A DNA stretch of 64,000 nucleotides, from the NCBI GenBank assembly GCA_946887045.1, contig CAMPKC010000009.1, positions 39,191 to 103,190 on the forward strand, written 5' to 3'. The notes under the pieces are model-generated. The model did not search any database. It saw nothing but the letters and a program-made list of their open reading frames with translations, and was not told where the DNA came from. Shown here one piece after another: positions 56,325-64,000 of the stretch. A program made the position numbers and the translations under genes. How positions within the stretch are numbered: the first letter of the stretch is position 1; each line of letters opens with the position of its first letter. Source of the stretch: an uncultured Sphingobacteriaceae bacterium (lineage in GTDB: Bacteria; Bacteroidota; Bacteroidia; Sphingobacteriales; Sphingobacteriaceae).

Positions 56325-57302
56325 CATTAATATTGCCTTTATACGGTCAATATGTATTCTGGAAATTGCGGCTCGTTCTAAAGAAGATTTCGCAGTTGCA
56401 CCAACCTGATCTTGGGCAAGAGTTGTGAGTAAGTTATTCCGCTCTTCAAACATTCTTAATGCGGTCCACATTGTTTCTTCAATCTTTAGGGTCTGTTCGG
56501 CAAGAAGCGATGCCGCTGTGTAAGCATGTCCGGTATGACATCTGTATCGGGTCGAGACTTTCTTATCGACTTTCCATAAAACACCGCCGCAACCCGGACA
56601 GTTAAATGGAACTTGTTCGCCAAGTGCATTAACAGAGGGTAAGTCGCTTAAAACACGTTTTGCTATTTCAGCTTCTATCAAGATATCTTTAGGAACCGGC
56701 TTGCTTTTCCCCGGGACTTTAGAAACCAGCTTATAAAGCAGATTGCCCATTTCTGATAAAGGAACGCAATAGTTAACTTTTACCTGATTCAATGCATTTT
56801 TCGGCATGTCAGGATAATCTGCATCCTCAGGATCCTGAACTATACAGGTTCCGCCGCACCTTTTAATCACTTTCATGCCAGCCGTTCCGTCGTCCAGATA
56901 GCCCGTCAGCACTATCGCTATCACGCGGTTTCTATAAGCAACGGCAGCTGACCGAAATAATGGGTCTATCGCCGGGCGTGATCGGTTTTCCTGAGCTCCC
57001 TTTGTTACAAGCGCTTTCCCATTTTCATCCACCATCAGGTGATGATTTGAGGGAGCTAAATATAGATGCCCGGGCTTAAATGTCGACCCGTTTTGAGCAT
57101 GCTCACATTTTAGTTTTCCCAACCGGTTTAAAGAGTCTAAAAGCGCATTCCCGGAGGCATCGGGCGAGATATGTTGAACCACTAAAACTGGAGCAGGGAA
57201 ATCGTCTCTCAATTGGCCTACCAGCTTTGTTAATGCATCAAGGCCTCCGGCAGAGGTTCCAACTACAATAAGATGAGATAGTTTTGTGTTCGGATTGGCC
57301 AT
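56286..57302 (-). CDS. stand-alone CheB methylesterase with zinc-ribbon-like tail
   Basis: The 338-residue protein has the CheB methylesterase triad: S17 in GTSAGGLDAL, H44 in VVQHISPDA and D138 in LTGYLDDGTAG. There is no N-terminal receiver domain. C-terminal to it is a Cys-rich segment (FNCPGCGG, then RCHTGHAY; about 228-265) that could bind zinc, and a final helical part. No chemotaxis genes (cheR, receptors) lie nearby, so it probably does not act in a classical chemotaxis pathway. Confidence 0.9.
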   Translation of the reverse strand: MANPNTKLSHLIVVGTSAGGLDALTKLVGQLRDDFPAPVLVVQHISPDASGNALLDSLNRLGKLKCEHAQNGSTFKPGHLYLAPSNHHLMVDENGKALVTKGAQENRSRPAIDPLFRSAAVAYRNRVIAIVLTGYLDDGTAGMKVIKRCGGTCIVQDPEDADYPDMPKNALNQVKVNYCVPLSEMGNLLYKLVSKVPGKSKPVPKDILIEAEIAKRVLSDLPSVNALGEQVPFNCPGCGGVLWKVDKKVSTRYRCHTGHAYTAASLLAEQTLKIEETMWTALRMFEERNNLLTTLAQDQVGATAKSSLERAAISRIHIDRIKAILMADDKGTSSDVPG

Positions 57303-57704
57303 GCTATTGTTTAAATGCGGTAGATAGTTTTATAACGGCTTACCGGGGTGATTAGTTTGATTGATTTTTTGTATAAATAAAAACCGGTTAAAGATCCGAA
57401 GTGATATTTTTTTCGGATTTAGGAAAATTTCCGTGTGGCTTTGCTGCTTGTCGGGATTTTATTTAACAAAGATAAAGTCCCGAATTGTAAAACCACTATT
57501 ACAAATAGTCATTTTGGACCATTTAGGGGGTTAATTGGATTTATGGTACAGGGTAGTATTATATTTTCTGCTTAGCTTTACCAGCCAATTATAAACAAAT
57601 TTTCTAGGGTCAGAATAATGAAGGGTAGCGAATAAGACGGGATCTTAGCGGTGGCTATTGTGGGGCTGATATATGATGAACCACATTTTTATTTAGGATC
57701 TATA
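57303..57704. other. 402-bp gap with two hairpins
   Basis: No gene is supported. Stem-loops occur at 57394-57418 (ATCCGAA/TTCGGAT) and 57451-57483 (TCGGGATTTTAT/ATAAAGTCCCGA, 12 bp with one G-T pair in RNA, 9-base loop). A GTG-started extension of the next gene reaches 57651 but the family N terminus begins at 57705. Confidence 0.5.
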
Positions 57705-58475
57705 ATGGAGTTAAAAGGAAATATTAATCATTCGGTATGTCGCTGGTGTTACGACTTTTTTTCACTCGAAGAATTGTGTTCGGTTGCAAAGCAAATTGGA
57801 ATTAAGGCAATTGATCTGGTCGGTCCCCGTGACTGGGCTGTTTTGAAGGAGTACGGATTGGATTCGTCGATGTGTAACGGAGCGGAAATAGACCTGGTAA
57901 AAGGATGGAATAACCGTGATTATCACGATACACTGGTTGATAAGTATCTGGAGATGATTCCGATGGTGGCCAAGGCAGGATATAGAAACCTGATTTGCTT
58001 TAGCGGCAACCGTAATGGTATCGATGATGAAACTGGTCTGGATAATACGTCACAAGGACTAAAAAAAATATTGTCTCTTGCAGAAAGACATAAGGTAACG
58101 CTGGTAATGGAGTTACTGAACAGTAAAGTAGATCATATCGATTACCAGTGCGATAATACCAGCTGGGGGGTGGAGTTGGTAAAGAGGACGGGGTCCGAAA
58201 GACTCAAACTTCTGTACGATATCTACCATATGCAAATCAACGAAGGCAATGTTATTCAAACAATAAAAGACAACCACCAGTATATTGCACATTATCATAC
58301 TGCCGGCGTTCCCGGGCGAAATGAAATTGACAACCATCAGGAATTGAACTATCCGGCTATTATGCAGGCAATTAAAGAGACTGGATTCGAGGGATACGTA
58401 GCACAGGAGTTTATTCCTTCATATCAGGACAAAATTGGAGCGTTGAAAGAAGCTGTACAAATATGCGATGTTTAA
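57705..58475 (+). CDS. hydroxypyruvate isomerase-like TIM-barrel protein
   Basis: The 256-residue protein is an AP-endonuclease-2-type TIM barrel (xylose isomerase-like). MELLNSKVDH, LLYDIYHMQINEGNVIQTI, HYHTAGVPGRNEID and FEGYVAQEFIP carry the metal-binding Glu, Asp, His and Glu ligands expected for Hyi-type isomerases. The start is the ATG at 57705 (MELKGNINHSVCRWCY). It could isomerise hydroxypyruvate and tartronate semialdehyde or act on a related ketose, but no neighbour fixes the substrate. Confidence 0.87.
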   Translation: MELKGNINHSVCRWCYDFFSLEELCSVAKQIGIKAIDLVGPRDWAVLKEYGLDSSMCNGAEIDLVKGWNNRDYHDTLVDKYLEMIPMVAKAGYRNLICFSGNRNGIDDETGLDNTSQGLKKILSLAERHKVTLVMELLNSKVDHIDYQCDNTSWGVELVKRTGSERLKLLYDIYHMQINEGNVIQTIKDNHQYIAHYHTAGVPGRNEIDNHQELNYPAIMQAIKETGFEGYVAQEFIPSYQDKIGALKEAVQICDV

Positions 58476-58922
58476 GCTTATGATGAATATAGAACAGACA
58501 CGCAACCAAGATACACAGAAAAATGGTTTAAAATTTGAAAAGTAAAATTTCCTTAGTAATAACGTTACTGGTCATCTCTGACGTTTCAATTGCTCGGACA
58601 CCGGTTAAGTACTCTGCGATATTTTCCGGCGTTCCATGGTTCGAAATAAACAAATAACAGTCTGTACCACTTAATTGACGTTTCGGTTAACCTGCAATTT
58701 TAAAGGAAGAGACAGTATCAAAAATATATTCTTCGATCACCTATTATAACAATGGCGAATGGTGGACGTGAATTATCCATGTCTTAAAAGCCCAACATTT
58801 ATCCAAAATTCATTTTCCATGAAGTAAAATAAGACAATTAATGTATCGCTTATTTTAATCTCTGGTTAAATCATAAGTTAAATACAATTTCCTTAGCGGG
58901 ATAGTTTACGATTCCTTAATGC
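58476..58922. other. 447-bp gap, nothing recognised
   Basis: No gene, repeat or RNA is supported between the isomerase-like gene and the OmpR-type regulator. Only short frames without family features are open. The region must hold the promoter of the regulator, but no perfect TAnnTTTG was seen. Confidence 0.5.
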
Positions 58923-59642
58923 ATGCTTAATATTTATCGCTATTTAGAACGATATCTTAGTTCTGTGAAAAAAAAGATACTGATCGTAGACGACGAACAA
59001 GATATTCGGGAGCTTTTGGAGTACTATCTTAAAAAAGAGGGCTACCAGGTGTATACAGCATCAAATGGTGAGGAGGGAATAGCTGAAGCATTAAAGTGCA
59101 GTCCAATCCTGATATTGATGGACATAATGATGCCCAAAATGGATGGCATTGAAGCTTGTCGAATAATTAAAGCTATGGCTGAGCTAAAGAATACCTATGT
59201 AGTAATTCTTTCTGCCCGTAACGAAGAATACTCTGAAGTAGCCGGATTTGATGTCGGTGCTGATGATTATATCTCTAAGCCCGTTAAACCTAATGCGCTG
59301 ATTTCCAGAATTAATTCAATATTAAAACGAAATACTGATTTATCTGAAGAATCCGTTCTTAAAATTGAAGTTTCGGACCTGCAAATAGACAGAGAATCAT
59401 ATCTGGTTTACCAGGGCGATAGAAAAATTGTCTTTGCTAAAAAGGAATTCGAACTTCTTTATTTACTAGCTTCAAAACCCGGCAAAGTTTTTACCCGGGA
59501 ACTGATTTTAAAGAATATCTGGGATGCTTCTGTCGTGGTAACGGATAGAACGATTGATGTTCATATCCGCAAGGTTAGAGAAAAACTGGGCGATCATTAT
59601 ATAAGTACCGTCAAAGGTATTGGCTATAAGTTCGCGACTTAA
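58923..59642 (+). CDS. OmpR/PhoB family response regulator
   Basis: The 239-residue protein has a receiver domain (about 17-130; VDDEQDI acidic pair, phospho-Asp in ILMDIMMPKMDG, Lys in SKPVKP) and a C-terminal winged helix (about 145-237; FAKKEFELLYLLASKPGKVFTR, DVHIRKVREKLG and STVKGIGYKF). It is the only transcription-controlling response regulator in the window. No kinase gene is adjacent. The first 14 residues look atypical, and a GTG at 58965 is a possible alternative start. Confidence 0.93.
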   Translation: MLNIYRYLERYLSSVKKKILIVDDEQDIRELLEYYLKKEGYQVYTASNGEEGIAEALKCSPILILMDIMMPKMDGIEACRIIKAMAELKNTYVVILSARNEEYSEVAGFDVGADDYISKPVKPNALISRINSILKRNTDLSEESVLKIEVSDLQIDRESYLVYQGDRKIVFAKKEFELLYLLASKPGKVFTRELILKNIWDASVVVTDRTIDVHIRKVREKLGDHYISTVKGIGYKFAT

Positions 59643-59711
59643 GACCGGGTATTCACAAGTGAAATAACTGCCTTGGTTTTTCATATTCATCTGGCATAAA
59701 GCTTGGGGGAA

Positions 59712-61478
59712 CTACGGGTCGGTTAAAGTATTTAAAAATGCGATGATGGCTTTCTGCTCTCTGGTAGATAAATTAAGCTTGTCGGAAGCCAGGGTTTGAT
59801 TATCCAATTTTATATTAAGGCCTTCACCTCCGCCATTGTTATAAAAATCCATTATTTCGCTCAATGTACTGAACGCACCATTGTGCATGTACGGGGCTGT
59901 TTTAGATATATTTCGAACAGTGGGTGTTTTGAAGGAGAACTTTAGCTCATCGATTTTATTGTGTACATATCTTCCTTCGTCGGGGTCTATAATTCGCCCT
60001 TTTGGAACATTGGGGACCCCTAAAACCTCAGCTTCAGTGTTAGTAAAAGCAGGAGGTGCGGTTCCGTTAAACAGTGGCATAAAATGACAGGTCCCGCATT
60101 TTGCCTTACCCATAAATAGATTAAAGCCTTCAACTTCCTCCGTTTTCATTTGGTTATCGTCTCCGCGCATATATTTATCAAATCTTGAATTGAACGGACT
60201 TAAAGATCTTATATAGGATGCAATAGCAATCATAACAAATCGTGGTTTGATTTCTTTGCCCATTGCTGGAAATGCTGATTTAAACTTTTCCAAATAGTTA
60301 GTGTGATTTGCTATGCGTTTTGCTGCTTCATCAACAGAAGCATGCATTTCATCTTTATTAGCTAAAACATCCATTGCCTGGTTTTCTAATGAAGGTGCAC
60401 GCATATCATAGAATTGAGCTTGTTGTAATCCGGCATAATAAAGAGTTGGGGCATTCCTTTTGACAAAAGTTTCCGGAATAATTCCCGGGCTTTTAGCCAG
60501 ACCATCTGTGAACGCAAGCTGGGGTTTATGACAACTTTGACAGGTTCGAACACTTCCTGATAGTATGGGATCGGAGAACAACTGCTTCCCCAAATCTACT
60601 TTTTGCTTAGTATATTGAGCCTCTTTATTGCCGGCAAAAAAATCCGGGTTGAAGATGTTTTCATCAAACAAGGTTTCAGCTCTGTTATATATTGCTAACT
60701 CTGTATTGAGTGGTGAAATTTTCATCTGTTTTTCCCACCTCTTCATCTCTCTTGTTAATGGATTCGTAAATCGTACCAGGAATTCCATCCTGTTAAAGGT
60801 GTCGAAGTCTGGGTGGCTCTCCAAGTAGTTCGATGCGGAAACTATCAGAGCCTCTATTTTTGCATTATTGCCAAAAAGTTTAAATACAGGAAGCATCGCA
60901 TCAAGACATACCTTTGCTTCGACAATTCCGGTTTTGGCGAGTGGCGTATCAAAACCTGAAATTCCCAAAGAATTTATTCTGAAGATCTGAAGTTTACAGG
61001 CGTCCAAAATATGGGCATCACTAAACTCAGTTTCCTTTAAAATATTCCTGGCATGTTTAAGCTTTGACAAAAAAGCTTTCGTCTCACGTATTAAGTGCTC
61101 CCTATTGGTGTCTTTGAAGGGAAATAACTGTTCTTCAATCACCTGCAATCCACCGGGTTCAAATACTTTTGTTTCTTCAATCTCAATCTCGGGTAAAGGC
61201 GGCCCGTTGAGAAGCTTACTGGTACCTGCCGCATAATATTCGGTAAACCATTCCAGTTTTTTATATGCTTGCCTGATTTTGATAAATGTTATTCGTAGCT
61301 CGGCTTCATGTCCTTGTTTGGCCTCTTGAAGTAACTTGTTTTCTGTTAAAGATTCCAGGTCATTAAATTGCGCATCGAGCAACTCTTTAACCTTTTCTGT
61401 TCGAGATTGCCTGCTTGTAGAACAATTGAAAAAAACTGTTAACAGGATTGAAATAGTCAATAGACGGTAGTTTATCAT
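59712..61478 (-). CDS. di-haem cytochrome c peroxidase-like lipoprotein with helical N-terminal domain
   Basis: The 588-residue protein has a lipoprotein-like signal (VFFNCSTS), an N-terminal helical region of about 230 residues (30-260) and a C-terminal MauG/cytochrome c peroxidase domain. Two haem sites are visible, CQSCHKP and CGTCHFM, with the typical DLGKQLFSDPILSGS, HNGAFSTLSEIMDFYNNGG and PTVRNI motifs. It reduces hydrogen peroxide or modifies a partner in the periplasm. The N-terminal region is longer than in standard peroxidases and resembles imelysin-like iron-binding helices, an inference. It begins 7 bp after the terminator hairpin of the DUF839 gene. Confidence 0.88.
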   Translation of the reverse strand: MINYRLLTISILLTVFFNCSTSRQSRTEKVKELLDAQFNDLESLTENKLLQEAKQGHEAELRITFIKIRQAYKKLEWFTEYYAAGTSKLLNGPPLPEIEIEETKVFEPGGLQVIEEQLFPFKDTNREHLIRETKAFLSKLKHARNILKETEFSDAHILDACKLQIFRINSLGISGFDTPLAKTGIVEAKVCLDAMLPVFKLFGNNAKIEALIVSASNYLESHPDFDTFNRMEFLVRFTNPLTREMKRWEKQMKISPLNTELAIYNRAETLFDENIFNPDFFAGNKEAQYTKQKVDLGKQLFSDPILSGSVRTCQSCHKPQLAFTDGLAKSPGIIPETFVKRNAPTLYYAGLQQAQFYDMRAPSLENQAMDVLANKDEMHASVDEAAKRIANHTNYLEKFKSAFPAMGKEIKPRFVMIAIASYIRSLSPFNSRFDKYMRGDDNQMKTEEVEGFNLFMGKAKCGTCHFMPLFNGTAPPAFTNTEAEVLGVPNVPKGRIIDPDEGRYVHNKIDELKFSFKTPTVRNISKTAPYMHNGAFSTLSEIMDFYNNGGGEGLNIKLDNQTLASDKLNLSTREQKAIIAFLNTLTDP

Positions 61479-61483
61479 ATAAA

Positions 61484-61512
61484 GAAAAAACCCTCCGCAA
61501 ATTGCGGAAGGG
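61484..61512 (-). terminator. intrinsic terminator of the DUF839 gene
   Basis: On the minus strand CCCTTCCGCAATTTGCGGAGGG is followed by TTTTTTCTTT. The hairpin stands just 7 bp before the peroxidase start codon, so it could gate read-through into that gene. Confidence 0.85.
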
Positions 61513-61532
61513 CCGCGAGGTATTAATGAATT

Positions 61533-63002
61533 TTATTTATCTATTCCTGAAATGATAACTGTTTGTCCACCCTCTTTATTAGTAGTTATTCCACTACCGT
61601 CAGCATTTAAGAATTTGTTATCTGTCCAGGTGTGCGGATGAATGTTTACAACGAATGTGTTCGGTTTACCGATGAGGTCTGAGACATCATACATGGCACC
61701 GAATTCCCATGAGCTTAATTTTGTTGAATTTGTTGGATTGTATTTTGAATTGAATGCAGGGTCAGAACGTCGGTGATTCATCTCCAGCACTGGTTTCATC
61801 GCTTTTGTGGAAATATTATACTGCCAAATTCGGCCGTCATGTTTGTTCTCTGCATAAAAAGAGTCGCCATCTTCCTGAATGTACAGGTAGTTTTTAGTTA
61901 CACAGATGTTATCGGGATTCACGATATGATTTCCGGGATCAACAGCACCGTCCATCAAAGGAGTTAACTTTCCCTTTAGAATATTATTGGCATCCAATTC
62001 CAGCTTGTAAACTCTGCCCCACATAGTTTTGCCGTCTACCGGAGTTGTTTTATCAGACTGACTAATTCCGGTCGATACGAAGTAAACAGTCCTGTTAGCC
62101 TCAACACTTCCTTTACCATAATCCAGATCTTCAACTCGAGCCAGCTGAAGTGCTCCTTTGCTCACAGTTTGTGCGGCGAGTTGAGCTCCGGTACTGCTGT
62201 TTACATTTTCATACTCAACAAACTCCACATCATAAGTTGTGTTAACGGCCATGTCTGTTTCGACGGCGTTAAGGTTGGTACGACGCATCATGTATAATTT
62301 CCCCGAAACCAGGTCTCCAACATTATTCGACAGGTAAAGGTTTATTTGGCCATTACTATCATCTTCACCAATAAAAATAGCTGTTTTACCTGGATATGCT
62401 TCTTTAGGAAGGGGTACGGCATTTTCTGCAACACATTTTCCGAGCGCAGGAATAGTACGATTCGTGGTTTTAAGATTCACCGAGCCAAACGGATCAATTT
62501 GATGTATCATGGATTCTGGTCCTGATTCACCTGCAGTAAGAAACAGAGGTCCGAATCCATGTTCCTGCGGGGTTACCATGGTGGCCGAGCAAAGTCGCAT
62601 TCCTCCGCCGTTTGCATCGACAATATATTCTCCTCTCAGGGGTTTTAAATTTTTGTCAAGGTACACTCTCGATACCGAGAAGAGAATTTCGTGGTTGTTA
62701 ATCATGACATATCCATCGCTGTTCGGGTCTTTCAAAATACCGGCGCCATCTGGTTGTGCACCAAACACAAAGTCAGGAGAACCTTCCAGTTTGTCATCAC
62801 TGCTTATCAGCGGGTAGATCTGTAAATCCTCAAATCCTGATAAGGATTTAACAAGTGATGGAGTAACCGAGTAATTTTGAAGTGTGACAACTTCATTTTT
62901 GTTGCTTCGATTGTTATCTTTCTGACAGCCGGCGATTAACAGTGCCGTTGCCATTGCTGATAGGGCAAAAACTCCTGATTTACTTTGTACAAAATGTTTC
63001 AT
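61533..63002 (-). CDS. PhoX/DUF839 family lipoprotein
   Basis: The 489-residue protein has a lipoprotein signal (ALLIAGCQK; Cys near residue 26) and a five- or six-bladed beta-propeller-type DUF839 domain (GYVMINNHEI, EHGFGPLFLTAGESG, SSWEFGAMYDVS, IHPHTW). PhoX-type members are calcium/iron alkaline phosphatases, but many DUF839 proteins lack tested activity, and the full metal-site residues cannot be checked by eye. The peroxidase gene lies directly downstream. Confidence 0.85.
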   Translation of the reverse strand: MKHFVQSKSGVFALSAMATALLIAGCQKDNNRSNKNEVVTLQNYSVTPSLVKSLSGFEDLQIYPLISSDDKLEGSPDFVFGAQPDGAGILKDPNSDGYVMINNHEILFSVSRVYLDKNLKPLRGEYIVDANGGGMRLCSATMVTPQEHGFGPLFLTAGESGPESMIHQIDPFGSVNLKTTNRTIPALGKCVAENAVPLPKEAYPGKTAIFIGEDDSNGQINLYLSNNVGDLVSGKLYMMRRTNLNAVETDMAVNTTYDVEFVEYENVNSSTGAQLAAQTVSKGALQLARVEDLDYGKGSVEANRTVYFVSTGISQSDKTTPVDGKTMWGRVYKLELDANNILKGKLTPLMDGAVDPGNHIVNPDNICVTKNYLYIQEDGDSFYAENKHDGRIWQYNISTKAMKPVLEMNHRRSDPAFNSKYNPTNSTKLSSWEFGAMYDVSDLIGKPNTFVVNIHPHTWTDNKFLNADGSGITTNKEGGQTVIISGIDK

Positions 63003-63021
63003 AGTCGTTATTAGTTTGGCC

Positions 63022-63029
63022 CAAAACTA
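63022..63029 (-). promoter_or_regulatory. candidate -7 element of the DUF839 gene
   Basis: On the minus strand TAGTTTTG matches TAnnTTTG, about 20 bp before the start codon. The -33 element is weak, CTG at the closest position. Confidence 0.45.
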
Positions 63030-63126
63030 TTATTCTTATATAATCAGGAGATTATATGTGGTTTAAGTTTAAGTGAAGTTTGTCTGGGATGTTAAGTTCC
63101 CATTACCAACAGATATGAAACTTTAT

Positions 63127-64000
63127 TTATACACAGGCCAGTTCATGGGCCTTTTTTAAAGCATTAAGCAAATCTTCGATATTAATGGGCTTAGACAAAT
63201 AATCATCCATTCCCGCACTCATGCATTTTTCCCTGTCTTCAGAGAGCGCATTTGCGGTTAAGGCAATAATTACTGGTTGATTGTGGAAATCCCTCCGGAT
63301 GATTTGCGTTGTTTCGGGTCCATCTAACTCAGGCATTTGCATGTCCATTAAAATGACGTCATAATTGGTCTGATTTAGCCTATCCAGTGCTTCTCTGCCG
63401 TGATTAGCGAGATCGGGGGCATATCCCAGCTTAGTCAGAATTTTCAATATTAATTTTTGATTAATGAGGTTGTCTTCAACCACAAGTATATCTAGTGGGT
63501 GTTCTAATGCGAAATTTTCGGTCAGAAGCGTCGAAGGTTGTTGTATTGGATTTCTTGCTTCTTTGGTTCGGCCTAATTCTGACTGAATAACCTTGAGAAG
63601 CTGCGATTGCTTCGCGGGTTTGGTTAAAATAGATGCGAACAGGTTGGAGTATTTTTTCTTCGTTTCATCTCCTATGGAGCTTAACAAAACTATTGGGATA
63701 CGATTTGCTATTTCCTTGATATGTCTGCTTAACTCAACTCCGCTCATTTCAGGCATTTGCATGTCAGTAATAATCAGATCGAAGTTTTTATTCTGATTAA
63801 GAACAGACAAGGCTTCTGGTCCTGACTTAGCTACTACTACCGACAACCTCCAATGCTCTAACTGCGTTTTTAATATTCTGAGATTTGTCTCGTTATCATC
63901 AATAATAAGTGTTTTTTTGTCTTCAAGACCCAGCAAACCGGTATTTTCAATTGTTCTTGTTGGTTGAGCCGCGATTTTACATTCAATTGTAAAGCTGAAC
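63127..64000 (-). CDS. hybrid histidine kinase, 3' part (cut by window edge)
   Basis: Two receiver domains in tandem are visible. The first has DDN, the phospho-Asp in LIITDMQMPEMSG and Lys in LTKPA. The second has EDN, the phospho-Asp in VILMDMQMPELDG and Lys in SKPINI. The frame stays open to the window edge, where it reads FSFTIECKIAAQ. This resembles the end of a HATPase_c domain, so the sequence is the C-terminal part of a hybrid kinase whose kinase core lies beyond base 64000. The TTG at 63936 is not a real start. Confidence 0.9.
   Translation of the reverse strand, partial: FSFTIECKIAAQPTRTIENTGLLGLEDKKTLIIDDNETNLRILKTQLEHWRLSVVVAKSGPEALSVLNQNKNFDLIITDMQMPEMSGVELSRHIKEIANRIPIVLLSSIGDETKKKYSNLFASILTKPAKQSQLLKVIQSELGRTKEARNPIQQPSTLLTENFALEHPLDILVVEDNLINQKLILKILTKLGYAPDLANHGREALDRLNQTNYDVILMDMQMPELDGPETTQIIRRDFHNQPVIIALTANALSEDREKCMSAGMDDYLSKPINIEDLLNALKKAHELACV

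Noticed and set aside
63127..63936. Complete two-receiver protein starting at a TTG at 63936
   Set aside because: The frame stays open to the window edge and reads into a likely kinase domain, so the gene is only partly inside the window.

Overview
The window looks like chromosomal DNA of a Bacteroidota bacterium, most likely Sphingobacteriaceae (Pedobacter-like). The reasons are: a TonB-dependent receptor with an N-terminal carboxypeptidase-D-like domain; a 44-residue ribosomal protein THX; a long-form YidC; DUF4230, DUF4256 and SatD/DUF3307 genes; LuxC-type acyl-CoA reductase next to a ferredoxin; almost no Shine-Dalgarno sequences; and promoters fitting the Bacteroidota pattern TTG-N20-TAnnTTTG (clearest before guaB and trxB). 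There is no tRNA, rRNA, CRISPR array, transposase or prophage. The G+C content looks low throughout and no segment is obviously foreign.

Layout. (1) 130-9059: four signalling genes in a row: a giant soluble hybrid histidine kinase with nine 92-residue HAMP units, a REC-kinase, a CHASE3 membrane kinase and a single-domain response regulator. A bidirectional terminator follows. (2) 9234-15300, minus strand: DinB-like protein, methylglyoxal synthase, SpmA/SpmB-like membrane protein, YidC and CTP synthase. (3) 15548-30661, plus strand: an M16 peptidase pair, GuaB, a SatD-like regulator coupled to a DUF3307 membrane protein behind three palindromic operators, a TonB receptor, ChrA, an acyl-CoA carboxylase beta subunit, TrxB, THX and small envelope proteins. 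(4) 30676-40074: an ECF sigma factor with a putative membrane partner, a dicarboxylate-type symporter, a phosphate-selective-type porin, DnaJ, GrpE, FtsE, acyl-CoA reductase and ferredoxin. (5) 40286-47582: a second methionine aminopeptidase, two GH88/105-type hydrolases, a GlxA-type regulator and two tandem SRPBCC proteins, plus a short palindromic intergenic repeat. (6) 47814-53415: a GH130-type protein fused to a response-regulator receiver domain, then two GT4 glycosyltransferases, the first with a C-terminal all-helical domain. (7) 53540-64000: DUF4256, a DJ-1/Hsp31-like protein, pirin, stand-alone CheB, a TIM-barrel isomerase, an OmpR-type regulator, a di-haem peroxidase, a PhoX/DUF839 protein and the 3' part of another hybrid kinase cut by the window edge.

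Two loci are the best candidates for an undescribed system. One is the receiver-GH130/GT4/GT4 cluster, which suggests phosphorylation-controlled glycan or glycoside metabolism. The other is the SatD/DUF3307 pair, where a protein with a cyclase-like motif pattern and a C-terminal helix-turn-helix is translationally coupled to a membrane protein and lies downstream of three evenly spaced 18-bp palindromes. Two-component signalling is heavily represented: four sensor kinases (one partial), several receivers, one DNA-binding regulator and a receiver on an enzyme. Most of these proteins have no DNA-binding output, so phosphorelay or protein-protein control is likely.
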